Source of the DNA: Chara braunii | Lineage: Eukaryota; Streptophyta; Charophyceae; Charales; Characeae | Assembly (NCBI GenBank): GCA_003427395.1 | Contig: BFEA01000007.1 | Location: forward strand, 7,403,959-7,459,899 | Direction of reading: 5' to 3' | DNA length: 55,941 bases | Shown here: positions 10,949-21,516 of the stretch, piece after piece | How positions within the stretch are numbered: position 1 is the stretch's first letter | Layout: each line of letters starts with the position of its first letter | Position numbers and translations under genes: made by a program | Notes under the pieces: model-generated | The model's database searches: none | The model's input: only the letters and a program-made list of their open reading frames with translations | What the model was told of the DNA's origin: nothing

Positions 10949-11892
10949 TGTGAGGCTTAAGGCGTCGATCTGCCCTACTGGGCCTTATTTTCTGTACAGT
11001 CGGCCGCCCTAAGTGAAGGCAGGCTCGACCCAGGGCCTACAGGCCTATTTTTGGGGTCATTACGCAACTGGGTAATTCAGGCAGTTGCGCAGCACCAGTT
11101 GGTTGAGAGCACCCAGGCCCAGGCCGCTTCTTACGAATGTCACTGAGGCAGGCCCTGAGCCAGATTCGCAACTTGGACCGAACAAAGGCCGTGGGCAGTT
11201 GGACACGAGCAACCACCACAGGCCCAGGGCCTATTTCGTGTGGACTGGGGCTCAGCCTCTCTGGGCCTACCGAAGCTTCTGGGCAGGGGCCCAGCGTAGC
11301 CAGGCTGCATGCAAGCAGGCAGGCCACTTCCATTTAGGAAAGGGCCTGCCCATGCATTGGATATTTGGCACTGGCTGCATGCTGCGCAAGCGCTGCTGCG
11401 CTAACGCTGGCCAGCACTCACGCGCTCACACGCTCACGGGCGAGCTGGAACGAGCAGGCAGCCATAGCCGAGCTGCGCTGCTGTATGCTAGATGGGGCGC
11501 ATGGTGGTTCTTGGGTGCATGTGGTATCTGTGAGTTGGGGATCGAGGTTGTGAGTGATACGAGAGACATACCTGGTGCTTGAGGCGAACGGCATTGGCCA
11601 AGATCTGCTAGTACTTCGGGGAGCTGTTGACTTCATCAGCGGCATTGTAGATAGGCTAGATAGGATCTGCCATCTGTAGTCTGGGCGCCGAGTGCCGGAT
11701 AGGATATCGACATTGGTTCTTCGTTGATGATGATGAGACTATTCCAGCATTTTCAATTATCAGCTTTTGCTGTGCTCTTATTTGGTGGAACTCGTGATGC
11801 ACTTCTGCTATTGGTTCGAGGTAACGACTATCTGGTCTCATGTGTATGACACTGTTTGATTTCTGAAGTTCGCTATCGCTCATTTCCTTGCA
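10949..11892 (+). repeat. Element B 5' LTR
   Basis: 944 bp starting TGTGAGG and ending CTTGCA, three bases before the PBS. It matches the 3' LTR at 36532-37456. It is dense in GGGCCT/AGGCCC hexamers and contains the GCAGCCATAGCCGAG motif (11458-11472) that also occurs in element E. Confidence 0.92.
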
Positions 11893-11895
11893 ACT

Positions 11896-11908
11896 TGGTA
11901 TCCGAGCT
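11896..11908 (+). other. Element B primer binding site
   Basis: TGGTATCCGAGCT, three bases after the LTR. It resembles the initiator tRNA-Met PBS seen in A, D, E and F, with one substitution relative to TGGTATCGGAG. Confidence 0.8.
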
Positions 11909-13072
11909 GTGGTACGGTGCGCTCATCTGACGCTTGAGTTCTGCCTATGCGGTACATGCATGCGGTCTGCTGGGTGAGCGGCCGTAGGGAGTGTGTAGTG
12001 AGGAGGGCGAAGGCAAGCAGGCGACCCAGGAGGAGAGGGGATCACCAGGAAGGCAACGTGGTGAATATTGGGTGTTCGCAGTGTGATGAGAACTATCTCA
12101 TGTGCGATTGATGCTGAGGTGGAACGGCGGTGTAATGCTGGTTGTGCCGAAGCAGCAATTGGTCATCACAATCGGCATCGGGTTATCTGGTGAGAATATA
12201 TGTGGTGGGGGCAGCTATTTTGAGGTACGTTGCACCTAACCTTATCTACCCTCTTCGACACTTCTTAACGTGAGGATGTGTTCTGTCTTGAGAGCCCTCT
12301 CGTGTGAGGAGTCGAGTGCGCTCAACCTTGCGAGTCGTCAGTGTTCACGTGGAGCATCTGGAAGGAGAGGGCGGAGCTATCTGAAGGGCCCTGGACGAAG
12401 CACTGGGTCACAGTCACAATGCCAACCCACCGGGAGTAGAGCACGCATGCTTTGCTGCTTTGCTGCTTTGTCCTTTGTCTGCTCGCTGGGCTGTAGATAG
12501 GTTCTGAGGGGCAGGCCAACCCTACGGGAAAGACGAGTACTAGACGTCTATAAATAAGTACCAGTGGGGACCTTCCATTGGCTGTGATCGTCGTCCTGTC
12601 TGTGACGGTAAATAATTCCTGACGACTTCGGGGGCCATCCATAAAAACGCCTCCTGATCAGCCAATCGGTCGATGTAAGGCTTGCTGCACACGAGGATAA
12701 AAAATGTGCAGGGCTGGCCAGCTCAGCAGGACTCGGGGCACAGGGGTGGGCCATGTGAACACCTTTAGACACGCACGCTGTTCCGGATTGGTCATGGACG
12801 TTGACGACAAGAGACATTCAGGAAGAACTGAGGGAGGGGTAGATTCCAGGTGATAAGTTTGGGAAAGATTCCATCCTGCAAACAGCCAATCAAATGATAC
12901 TGTTTTTATTTTGATTAGTTAGATGTACAACCATTAACATCAGATATACGACATAGTTAGAACTGTTTTCTTTCATTGTGCTCTATGTTTGCAAACTAGT
13001 CAAAGTCAAAATAGTTTCGTTTGTAGGAATCTGAACTTACCTGTTGGACCCAAATGTATATACTCTGATTTA
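11909..13072 (+). other. Element B leader, first part
   Basis: Non-coding leader homologous to those of A and D. It contains TATAAATAA at 12549-12557, the block of about 80 bp shared with element E (12586-12662), and a sense open frame (12270-12500) with LKGPGRSTG and CQPTGSRARM strings shared with A and D. It is interrupted at 13072 by element C and resumes at 30833; the two sides join into a continuous match to the D leader. Confidence 0.75.
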
Positions 13073-14366
13073 TGTTACATGCCCAACTGGGCGATGTACA
13101 TATAAATTGAGGATCCGCAATGTGATAAAAAGGACTGAATGAACTATGAAGTGCAAGTGGAATCTCAACAAGCAAGGTGCATTCCGATACATATAAAATG
13201 GTGCTTTATAGCGCAGGGAAGACTTTAGATACAAGTCCTGACCTGACCGGGACTGACCCCTTTCACGTAGTACAAGATAGCAAAGCAGAATGCTAGAATA
13301 CTAATGACTAGCTCAATCAATGTTTCAACGCAGGCCAAACATACATCATGCTCGTCACAAGGTGTGAAGGGGCCTGGNGCTATACACAGGAAAGAAGCGC
13401 CAGGTCCAGACATACACAGATGAAGAGGAGAGGATCAGACGAAGAAGAGGAAGGGGGAGATGGGAAAGTCGTCAACACCAAGTCTCGTTACAAGTCCCAA
13501 ATAATCCCTCTTCAAAATGTCTGAAGTCCCATGTCGAGTCTGGATCCAATGTCACCAAGCTCTCTCTCTCTCTCTCTCGTAGTCTGCTGATGTAGTGAAG
13601 TCAGATAGCGAGAGGGTGAGAAGGCGATGGTGGACTGAGAAGAGGAAGAAGAAGAACTCTCTCTCTCATGTGCCAGGAACTGACCTGTGAAGATGGCGTT
13701 GTGTTGCAGGTACCTCGAAGACGAAGCTGGAGCAATGGCGCTGCAAATAAGTCCCTTTGGCCTCCGCCCAATCTCTCTCCCTATAGTACTACTCTAGTTA
13801 TGGCGCCCGGCGCTGAAGACTACAGCTAACGCTACTAGCGCCCAGCGCTGAAGACTACTGCTAACGCTACTACTACCACTCCTGCAGCGCTCCTCCAGAG
13901 TGTTGCTGCCGAATCCTAAAGACTACTAACTGCCTCCTGCCTACCCGTGAAGTGCATGGGAAGTCCCTATGTACTACCTTGGCCTGCCTCCTCACTGCCT
14001 CCGACTGCCTGCAGTTGCAGGGCGGGCAGTCCAGGAGGCTGCTCTTGCCAATGCCAAACTGAGCCAGGGTCTGGCGCTGCAGCTGTCGTGGGAACAGGCC
14101 AAAAATAGCCTATTCCTAAACCCCTGGTTTGGTGCCTGAGTTTCAGGGCAGGTTGGTCTGATGAAAGACCGAAAATGGCCCTTCGTTTCAGGCTAAAAAG
14201 GCTACTGCCATTTTTAGTCTGAAACGCCACAGGGTCTGTAGGCCCCTGTTTTTCAGGCTTTCGAGCTGAACAGACACGGGGCCTGTAGGCCCTGGTTTTC
14301 AAGCTTTCAGCCTCAGGGACGCGGGGCCTGGAAAATGACCCTCGTGTGCAGGCGCAACATGTAACA
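13073..14366 (-). repeat. Element C 3' LTR
   Basis: 1,294 bp, matching 29538-30828 with scattered substitutions. In sense orientation a TATAAAG box lies at 13204-13210, about 130 bp before the LTR end, giving a plausible transcription start and a short R-U5. It contains imperfect repeats near 14210-14330 (GGGCCTGTAGGCCC-like units) and an N at 13378, at the same site as the N in the other LTR. Confidence 0.92.
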
Positions 14367-14390
14367 CCCCCCCCTCCTTATGAAGTCAAG
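14367..14390 (-). other. Element C polypurine tract
   Basis: On the minus strand this reads AAGGAGGGGGGG directly before the TG of the 3' LTR, a typical plus-strand priming tract. Confidence 0.85.
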
Positions 14391-15812
14391 CCGGGGCGAG
14401 GGCGAAGCTGACAATCTGAAGGTGGAACCTGGACGCAAGTGCGGCGTGGAGCCGAAGAGACCGGCTTGCCTTGCATCTTGCGTTCGTAGCGTGTGAGAAC
14501 GTCTGGAGCTGTTAATTGAAGTTCCACACGGGTAACCAACGGTCAGCTCGGTGTGTGTAGTATGCAAAATGGACCAAGTATTCAGTCGGCCTGTTGCCGT
14601 AGCGATGCTGGGAGATGATATCGCTGACCTCTTGAAAACCGTCCATCGAGGGTGGGTCTTGCGATCGTCGCCCGAGAAAATCGTCATGGTCTGCTGGCGT
14701 GAAAGAGCCAACTTGGAGCAATGAAAGACCGGGTAGACGGGCAAGTGGGCGGGCACCTGAATGATGAAGGAAGGTCCTTCGGGTGCATCTCCAGCGGGTG
14801 CAACGATCGGCCAGGGCCCCATCCATTTCGGGAGGAGCTTGTGAGAGATGTCTTGTTCAAGGCTGAATTCCGCGGCGAAAACCCAAACGAGGTCGCCGAC
14901 GCAGAATGGACAAGGGAGACGTTGGCGATTGGCCTGCTGGCTCATGCATTGCTGCGTCTTAGCCATCTGGTCGCGTGCTTTGACAAGAAGCTCTTGAATC
15001 CGACGTAAGAAAAGAAGATGGTCGTCGCTCTCGGCCGCTCGTGGAATGATGGTGTCCAACGGAGAAGTGATCGGCGAGCCGTGCTCGAATTCAAAGGGCG
15101 ACATCCCAATAGCCGGGTGGATGGAGGAGTTGTAGGCCAACTTGACATCCGACAGCCGCTCAACCCAATCTTTCTGGTCAGGATGGATGACAGTGCGAAG
15201 GAGAACCTGTACGGTCTGGTGCGCCCTCTCCGTTTGGCCATCGGTCTGGCGGTGGCGAGCTGAACTGGGCTTGAGAGATGAGCCCCATCACTTGATGAGC
15301 GCCAACCAAAAATCGGACATGAACCGAGTGTCGCGACCACAGATGATTTCCTTGGGGTAACCCTTGGTTCGAATCCAACCGGCGTAAAGAACCTCGGCCA
15401 ACTCCGATGCCTTGGCATGATAGCGGCAAGGCAAAAACATGGCGAACTTGGTGAGTCGGTCGACCACCGTGAGAATCCCATGCACTCCGGTCTTGTGCTT
15501 GGGGAACGGGCCGGTAATGTCCATGGCAATCGCTTCCCTTCGCCGCAAAGGGACCGGTAATGGTCGTAACTCGCCGTACGGACGATGGTTGCGGGATTTG
15601 CAGCGTCGACAAACCTCGCATGACTCGCCATAGCGTGTTTCGTCGCCGAGAAGTCCGGGCCACCAAAATCGCTCACGAAGTCGGCCAATCGTGCGATTGA
15701 CTCCAAATTGTCCGGTGGCGGGAGCATCGTGGAACTCGCCAAGAAGCCGTGTACGCAAGTGAGGATCACTCGGTACGCAAAGAAGGTCCTTCCCCCGTGT
15801 GTGGACAAGCAA
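14391..15812 (-). pseudogene. Element C pol: integrase and chromodomain-like tail
   Basis: The frame from 15812 shows the CEVCRRCK half of the zinc domain. The first half reads GQFG, so the second zinc-binding His appears replaced by Gln. Catalytic acids lie in MDITGPF, GRDTRF (the usual Ser before it is Gly) and DGQTERAHQ. An in-frame TGA (15288-15290) interrupts between the second Asp and the Glu. The frame then continues through YNSSIHPAIGMSPFE, a GPY/F-like segment and PVFHCSKL, then shifts near 14710 into a frame with a chromodomain-like tail (PTEYLVHFAYYTHRADRWL). A further one-base change near 14530 separates this from the final TAPDVLTRYERK part, which ends at a TAA just before the polypurine tract. 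Confidence 0.85.
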
Positions 15813-15821
15813 GTACCCTTC

Positions 15822-17330
15822 TTAGATCCGATAGTGAGAAGGCGTCGAATTAGGAGAGGAGCAATTCGCGTACTTGTCGCGAAACTCGGGGTCGGCTTGG
15901 TAGCCGCGGATGAAACTGTCCCGCAGATCGTTGTCGATCTCGAAGGTTGAATAGACCACGATACAATGATCCGGACGCCGTGAAAGAGCATCCGCAAAAC
16001 GGTTCGACTTCCCAGGAATGTGATCGGGAAAGAAGTCGAACTGGTCAATGAAAGCCATCCATTGAGCGATGGTGTTGTTGCTGGTGTCTTGGGTCTTGTA
16101 AAAGACCAACGGATTGTTGTCCGTTACCCATCGGAATTGGCTTCGACCAAGGAGGAAGTGTCGCCACCGCTTGAGTGCATGGACGAAGGCGAGGAGTTCC
16201 TTCTTGCGTGCATCGTTAATGGAGTGCACGACGGGCACTTTCGTGCTGAAATATTCGACCGGGTGCGAGTCCACGCCATCGTGTTGCTCGAGGACAACAC
16301 CGATGCCATAGTCGGACGCATCCGTAGTGACGTGCGTAGGCAAAAGCGGGTCGTATATGCGCAAGACCTCCGCAGATAATAACGCGGCTTTGAGAGCCAA
16401 AACTGATTCCCGCACCTCTTCTCCGAAGTCAAACGACCGATCCTCGCATTGAAGCTTGGCCAAGTGGGCCACGATCTTCGAGTAGCCCTTGATAAAACGC
16501 TGGTAGAAGCTGGCGAGACCAAGGAACGAGCGAACATCCGTGACGTTCCGTGGCTCCGACCACTCTTGGATGGCTCGAATCTTGTTCGATAGCGGACTGA
16601 TGCCCTCCGGTGTGACAAAATGGCCCAAGTATTCCAGCTCTTGCCGGACAAATTCGCACTTGTCGCGGTTGGCCTTGTACTTGGCGCGGCGGAGCGTCTC
16701 CAACACTCGTCGAAGGTGCTCAAGGTGATCCTCCAATGACTGGCTATAGACGAGAATATCGTCTAAGTAGACCAGCACGAATCGGTCCAACAGTGCACGG
16801 AACTCGTTGGTCATTGCTGCTTGAAAGGTTGTCGGGGAGTTGGTGAGGCCAAAAGGCATGACCACCCACTCAAAATGCCCATACCGCGTCTTGAACGTGG
16901 ATTTGTAACGATCGTTCGGTCGGATCGAGATTTGATGATATCGCGACTTCAAATCCAACTTAGAAAAATACTTCGCGCCGCCCAATCGCTCAAGAAGATC
17001 GTCGATGCGAGGAAGAGGCCCCGCATTCTTGACGGTTTGCGCGTTGAGCTTGTGGTAGTCAATGCACAATCGTAAGTCCTTGTTCTTCTTCCGTACGAAG
17101 AGAACTGGTGCTTCATATAGGGAGCTACTAGGGCGGATCCAACCTTTGTCCAACAAATCATCGAGTTGTGCACGGAGGACCGTAAGCTCCTCCTCGCTCA
17201 TGCGATAAATGCAACCTTTCGGCGGCACGACACCGGCCTCAAGAATGATCTCGTGAGAGATCGGCCAATCTGGCACCTCACCGGTAGGTGACTCGAAGAT
17301 GTCGTCGAACTCATCAAGCAACCGCACCAC
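15822..17330 (-). pseudogene. Element C pol: reverse transcriptase and RNase H
   Basis: One long frame contains the RT motifs [48 protein letters not shown] and the catalytic VYLDDILVYS, then the connection region (VRSFLGLASFYQRF) and RNase H with the first Asp in TTDASDYGIG and ADALSRRPD near the end. RT copies element RNA into DNA inside the particle, and RNase H removes the RNA strand. It ends at TAA 15822-15824, where the integrase frame continues without a shift; a Gln is plausible at this position (CAA to TAA). This is the best preserved RT/RNase H among the minus-strand elements. Confidence 0.9.
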
Positions 17331-18309
17331 ACGGGGTCCGAAGACAATTCCGTGGGTGAAGAGTCAGCTACTGCGACGGTCCGTAGGAAACATAGGTCAA
17401 TTTCGTCGGGCTGCTCGTAAGCACAAGTAGCTTGGAATGACTTGGCCGTCACCACTTGGCACCGAATCGAAGGCTGCGGAAGAGAAATAATATACACCAA
17501 TTCGGCGCCGAAGGCGTCGCGAACGGTAAGATTCCACTGGTGGAAGTTGACCGTGTGATCCGCACTTGCAAGCCAAGGCATTCCCAAAATAATATCGAAG
17601 TCCGTGTCCAAAATGTCAAATGTCACCGGTTCGCATGCATGAGGTGCGAAATACACCGGTACGGCCTCGATGTAGTGGTCGATAAGCTGCTGCGTCCTTC
17701 CGTCCGCCAACTTGATCGCCGTCGAGTTTGCCTTCCTTCAAACTTGTGCACCAAGGCCAGCCCTTTGCATAAAGGCTTGACTCATAAAATTGCGAGACGC
17801 GCCGCTATCCAACAAAGCGCTGCAGGATGCTTGCCCAACTTGGATGCGGACATAGAGGAGCGGTGCGTTGTTGTCGTCGTACCACTGATTGTGAAACTCA
17901 CGGACCACCTTGGTAACATACGCAAGGATGTCCCCCACCGCGACTTCGTCATCCGCCGGCGAAGTTGGTGGTGAATAAAAGGATAAGTACGTGTGAAGAT
18001 GAGCGCATAGTGTTGCGCATTGCGGTCCCGGGAAGCGGCCATGGTCGGGAGAGGAAGCCATGCGAAATCCTTGGACGTGAGTGGGTCCAATACCTCTATG
18101 TTGAACTCGCGCGCCGAATCCCGTGAAGAACCACTTGAAGACGATAAGTTATCGTTGCCGGATGGAGAAGATGCCGCACACACGTCTTGTCCTTGAGCAT
18201 GAGTACCTAGCGTAGGAACGAGCCTGGCAGCATAGTCCTCAAAATAATAAAGAAGAGGACGACTATCGACTTTTGCATGTGCCTCGGAACGAAGGGCAGT
18301 CACCCGCAA
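17198..18309 (-). pseudogene. Element C pol: protease region
   Basis: Retropepsin-type aspartic protease that would mature the polyprotein. The frame at 17738-18061 carries the active-site motif LLDSGASRNFMS, and the frame at 17198-17710 carries the second conserved block FDIILGMPWL. The upstream frame 17782-18309 contains an acidic/Ser-rich linker. The three pieces lie in different frames, so at least two indels separate them. The catalytic Asp-Ser-Gly is intact, unlike family 1. Confidence 0.85.
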
Positions 18310-18346
18310 AGCGACCGGTTCCGAAGGCGTCGAGAGTGTTGTCGAG

Positions 18347-19839
18347 TCACTCCCGGCGGTGCTCAGTATCCCAATTTGCCCTTGCCTTTCGACTGGCAGG
18401 CCATTGTGTCGTGTTGATCGCTGTTACACCACAGACAATAGCGGAATCTCGTGTGTGCCTTGTATGCCGATTCGAAGATATACTGTAATGGGACCATGGG
18501 GCTGGAGCTGCTGCGCCGGGCCTGGGGCTAGATGCGGTGTTTGTCTTCGCCTTGCCGCATCCTCGGCCTTTGCCATGGCGGCCACCTTCCCGGGCGGCTG
18601 CGAGTCTGTCCCCTTCATTGGCAGACACGGCCTCGCTAGTTTGGTTGTTTGGCGTTGCCGCCGCGACCACGACCACTTTCGGTCGATGCTGATCTCTGCC
18701 CAGGCCTGGCGCAAACGAACGCGGGAGATTCTTGGCCTCCGTTCGTGACAATAATCTGCGCGGCCTTGTCAAAAAGTTTTGCCGGTGTCGTCAGGGTGTC
18801 CTCGACGTGAGTCAAGGCATTGCCCCACGGCTGACACGACCTCGAGATGAAGTAGTGTTTGATGGCTTTGAAGCCCATTTGGATGTCAAGCGTTGGTACT
18901 CAGCAATCCAGTCGACACTCGGCAGTGTGCCTTGTTCGAAGACCATCAGCTTGTCCATTGCCTTGATCTCCGGCGGCTCTACTTGGAACCGCTTATGCCA
19001 CGCCGCCTTCAGATCATCCCAACTGATCTTGGTATACAAGTCGGCAGCTACCACTCCGTACTTGGACAAGAGATTGTCCAACCATGCTTGGCATGCGCCC
19101 CCCGACCAGGAGTACAAGTACCCATGGTGCTTGTGCTCTTTGACGTAGTGTAGCTGTAGTGTGAGCTCGAACTTGCGGAACCATGAGATCAGATCTGTCG
19201 TCGTCCAGTCGTAGAAGATCTCCTGTCCGTCGAACTTTGGAGCTGTCTCGCGCGGTTCCGAGCTCGAGTGGTTGGCGACAGTACAAATCCGCTGCTCCAA
19301 CTGTTGTGTTGCGGTTTGTTGTAACTGCACGCCGCCCTTGAGGGAGCTGACGTCAATCTCCAATGCTTCGAGGCGATCAGAGGTGTTGGAAGAGCTGGCA
19401 TCGGGGGCGGCCACAGGTCGCTGCTCCAGCTGCTGGAGGCGGCCGTGGACTTGAGTCAGCGCGTCGTCGAGGCTATGGATGTCATCCTGCTGTGTAATGC
19501 ATGTTGCTAGGAGGTCCGTGAGATGGGAGAGGAGTAGAGCGATCTTGTTTTCACTGTCTTCCATCTTGCCACTCTCGGCCTTGGTCCGCCAATCCGCTGC
19601 CATTGTGAGCAAAGCTTGCTCTTCGCTGAATATCTTCTCGCGTTGACTCATTCTTCATCGGCAGCCTTTGCTGCTGCCTCGCGCTGCTGTTCAATTGCCA
19701 ACAGACGTGCCTTCTCGGCGTCCTCTGACTTCCTCTTTGTTGCGGCTGCTACTGCATCCGACCGTTTCTTAGCTTCGGTAATCAGAAGCAGCATCCGAGC
19801 CTGATAGGCCTTGTCCGTTTCTCCGGACTTCTGGTCCAT
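18347..19839 (-). pseudogene. Element C gag
   Basis: The likely start is ATG 19837-19839, giving a charged, Ala/Lys-rich N-terminus. That frame ends at TGA 19648-19650, where ATGA overlaps a second frame starting at 19651 (18812-19651). The latter has a coiled-coil-like stretch and the gag capsid domain (WFRKFELTLQLHY, WSGGACQAWLDN). Further frames lead to the nucleocapsid knuckle CLWCNSDQHDTMAC, a perfect CX2CX4HX4C, at 18396-18437, followed by TGA. Several shifts separate these parts. No canonical slippery heptamer is visible at its end. Confidence 0.85.
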
Positions 19840-19907
19840 GACAACTGTTTGCGAGCGCAAAAGCATATAGATCTTGCGGGGGGCCTGCTGACGTTGTACT
19901 GCTATTT

Positions 19908-20037
19908 GTTGACGTGGCCTGCTGACGTGGCCTGCTGACATGGCCTGCTGACATGGTCTGCTGACTTGGTCTGCTGACGTGGCCTGTTGACGTGGTCTGC
20001 TGACGTGGCCTGCTGATGTGGCCTGCTGACGTGGCAA
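19908..20037 (-). repeat. 13-bp minisatellite with TGACGTGG cores in element C leader
   Basis: Ten consecutive 13-bp units on the + strand, consensus GCTGACGTGGCCT, lie just upstream (in sense) of the gag ATG. Six units keep the exact core TGACGTGG. Because 13 is not a multiple of 3 it is unlikely to be selected as protein. The core is a known bZIP-type binding sequence, but function here is inference. Confidence 0.9.
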
Positions 20038-20444
20038 CTCACCAATGCCGCCGCAGGGGGTACCCGAAGACAGATAGAGAAGGTAAAACCGGAGGGGGCA
20101 ACAACATAGGTGCGGAGGGGTGGGTGGGATTAATCGCCCAGATAAGGAGCCACTAATAAAAAAAAAAAAAAGTTTTGAACTTTGCAAAAAAATTCGAGAA
20201 AAAGAGAAAAATACTCGTTTGCAAGTTCGGTAGGTCTCCCAAATCCCTTGAATTGAGAAAGTATCAATGAGAAACAATTTCGAACTTCAGCCTGCCAATG
20301 ATTATCAGGTAGTGAACAATCATAGAACTGCGAAAAAAAAATTCCGAAAAGAAATAACAAGTATTCGGATTTACTCAGATGAGAGTATTCGCAGTTTGGA
20401 AATTGGTACTGCAAGAGGGATTTCCCGTACCGTTTTCTGAAAAA
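20038..20444 (-). other. Element C leader, part next to element D
   Basis: Leader sequence with A/T-rich runs and repeated GAAAAAATTCCG-like words, which also recur in the other leader part at 29178-29537. No gene is seen. Element D inserted at 20444/20445 in an AAAA target. Confidence 0.7.
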
Positions 20445-21479
20445 TACAAGGAAGATGAGCGATAGCGAACCTTAGAAATCAAACAGCATCATACACATGT
20501 GACCAGATAGTCGTGACCTCGAACCAAAAGCAGAATTGCATCACGAGTCCCACCAAATAAGAGCACAGCAAAAGCTCATAANTCATACACATGTGACCAG
20601 ATAGTCGTGACCTCGAACCAAAAGCAGAATTGCATCACGAGTCCCACCAAATAAGAGCACAGCAAAAGCTCATAATTAACAATGTTGGAATAGTCTCATC
20701 ATCATCAACACAGAACCAATGTCGATATCCTATCTGGCGCTCGGCGCCCAGACTACAGATGGCAGATCCTATCTAGCCTAGACTACAGTGCTGAAGATGA
20801 CGACAACAACTCTCCCAAAGTACGAGCAGATAGCGGCCAATGCCGCACGCTTCCAGCACCAGCTATGTCTCTCGCATCACTCACAACCTCGTTCCCCAAC
20901 ACACAGATGCCACATGCACCCAAAGACCACCCTGCGCCACACCCAGCTCGCAGCAGCACAGCTCGGCTATGGCTGCCTGCTCCTTCCAACTCGCCCGTGA
21001 GCGCGTGAGCGCTGGTCAGCTTCAGCGAAGCAGCACTTGCGCAGCATGCAGCCAACACCCGAATGCCCAATGCGGAGGCAGGCCCTTTGCTATATGGAAG
21101 TGGCCTGCCTGCGTTCTGTCCCTGGCTGCGTTGGGCCTTTCCCAAGAAGCTTCCGGTAGGCCCCGGTAGGCTGAGGCCCAGTCCAAAAAACTCAGGCCCT
21201 GGGCCTGTGGTGGTTGCTTGCGCCCAACTGTCATCAGCCTGTGTCTGGGCCACATCTCGTATCCAGCCCAGGGCCTGCCTTTGATTCATGCGAACAGGCG
21301 ACCCAGGGCCTAGGTTCTCTCAATCAACTGGCGCTGCACAACTGCCTGAATTTCCTTATAGTTGCGTGGTGGCCAAAATTCAGGGCCCTCAGGCCCTCGT
21401 CGAGCCTGCCTTCACTTAGGGCGGCCGACGTGCTGCTTGGCAGGGCCTGAAAGGGGCACATCGGGGCTTTAGCCTCGCA
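20445..21479 (-). repeat. Element D 3' LTR with internal duplication
   Basis: 1,035 bp versus 923 bp for its partner. The excess is largely a 93-bp segment present twice (20489-20581 and 20583-20675) separated by a single N at 20582. The rest matches 28251-29173. The duplication abutting an N looks like an unmerged assembly overlap. Confidence 0.9.
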
Positions 21480-21492
21480 TTCCCTACTCCGT
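21480..21492 (-). other. Element D polypurine tract
   Basis: The minus strand reads ACGGAGTAGGGAA directly before the LTR TG, homologous to the tract of element A. Confidence 0.8.
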
Positions 21493-21516
21493 AACTTTGA
21501 TAGTCCTCTGAGAAGT

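Noticed and set aside
18380-18437. Slippery heptamer at the end of element C gag
   Set aside because: The sequence between the knuckle and the TGA contains no X XXY YYZ heptamer in the gag frame; frame changes there are attributed to indels.
19908-20037. CRISPR-like array (regular 13-bp repeats) in element C
   Set aside because: Units are directly contiguous with no spacers; it is a minisatellite in a eukaryotic retrotransposon leader.
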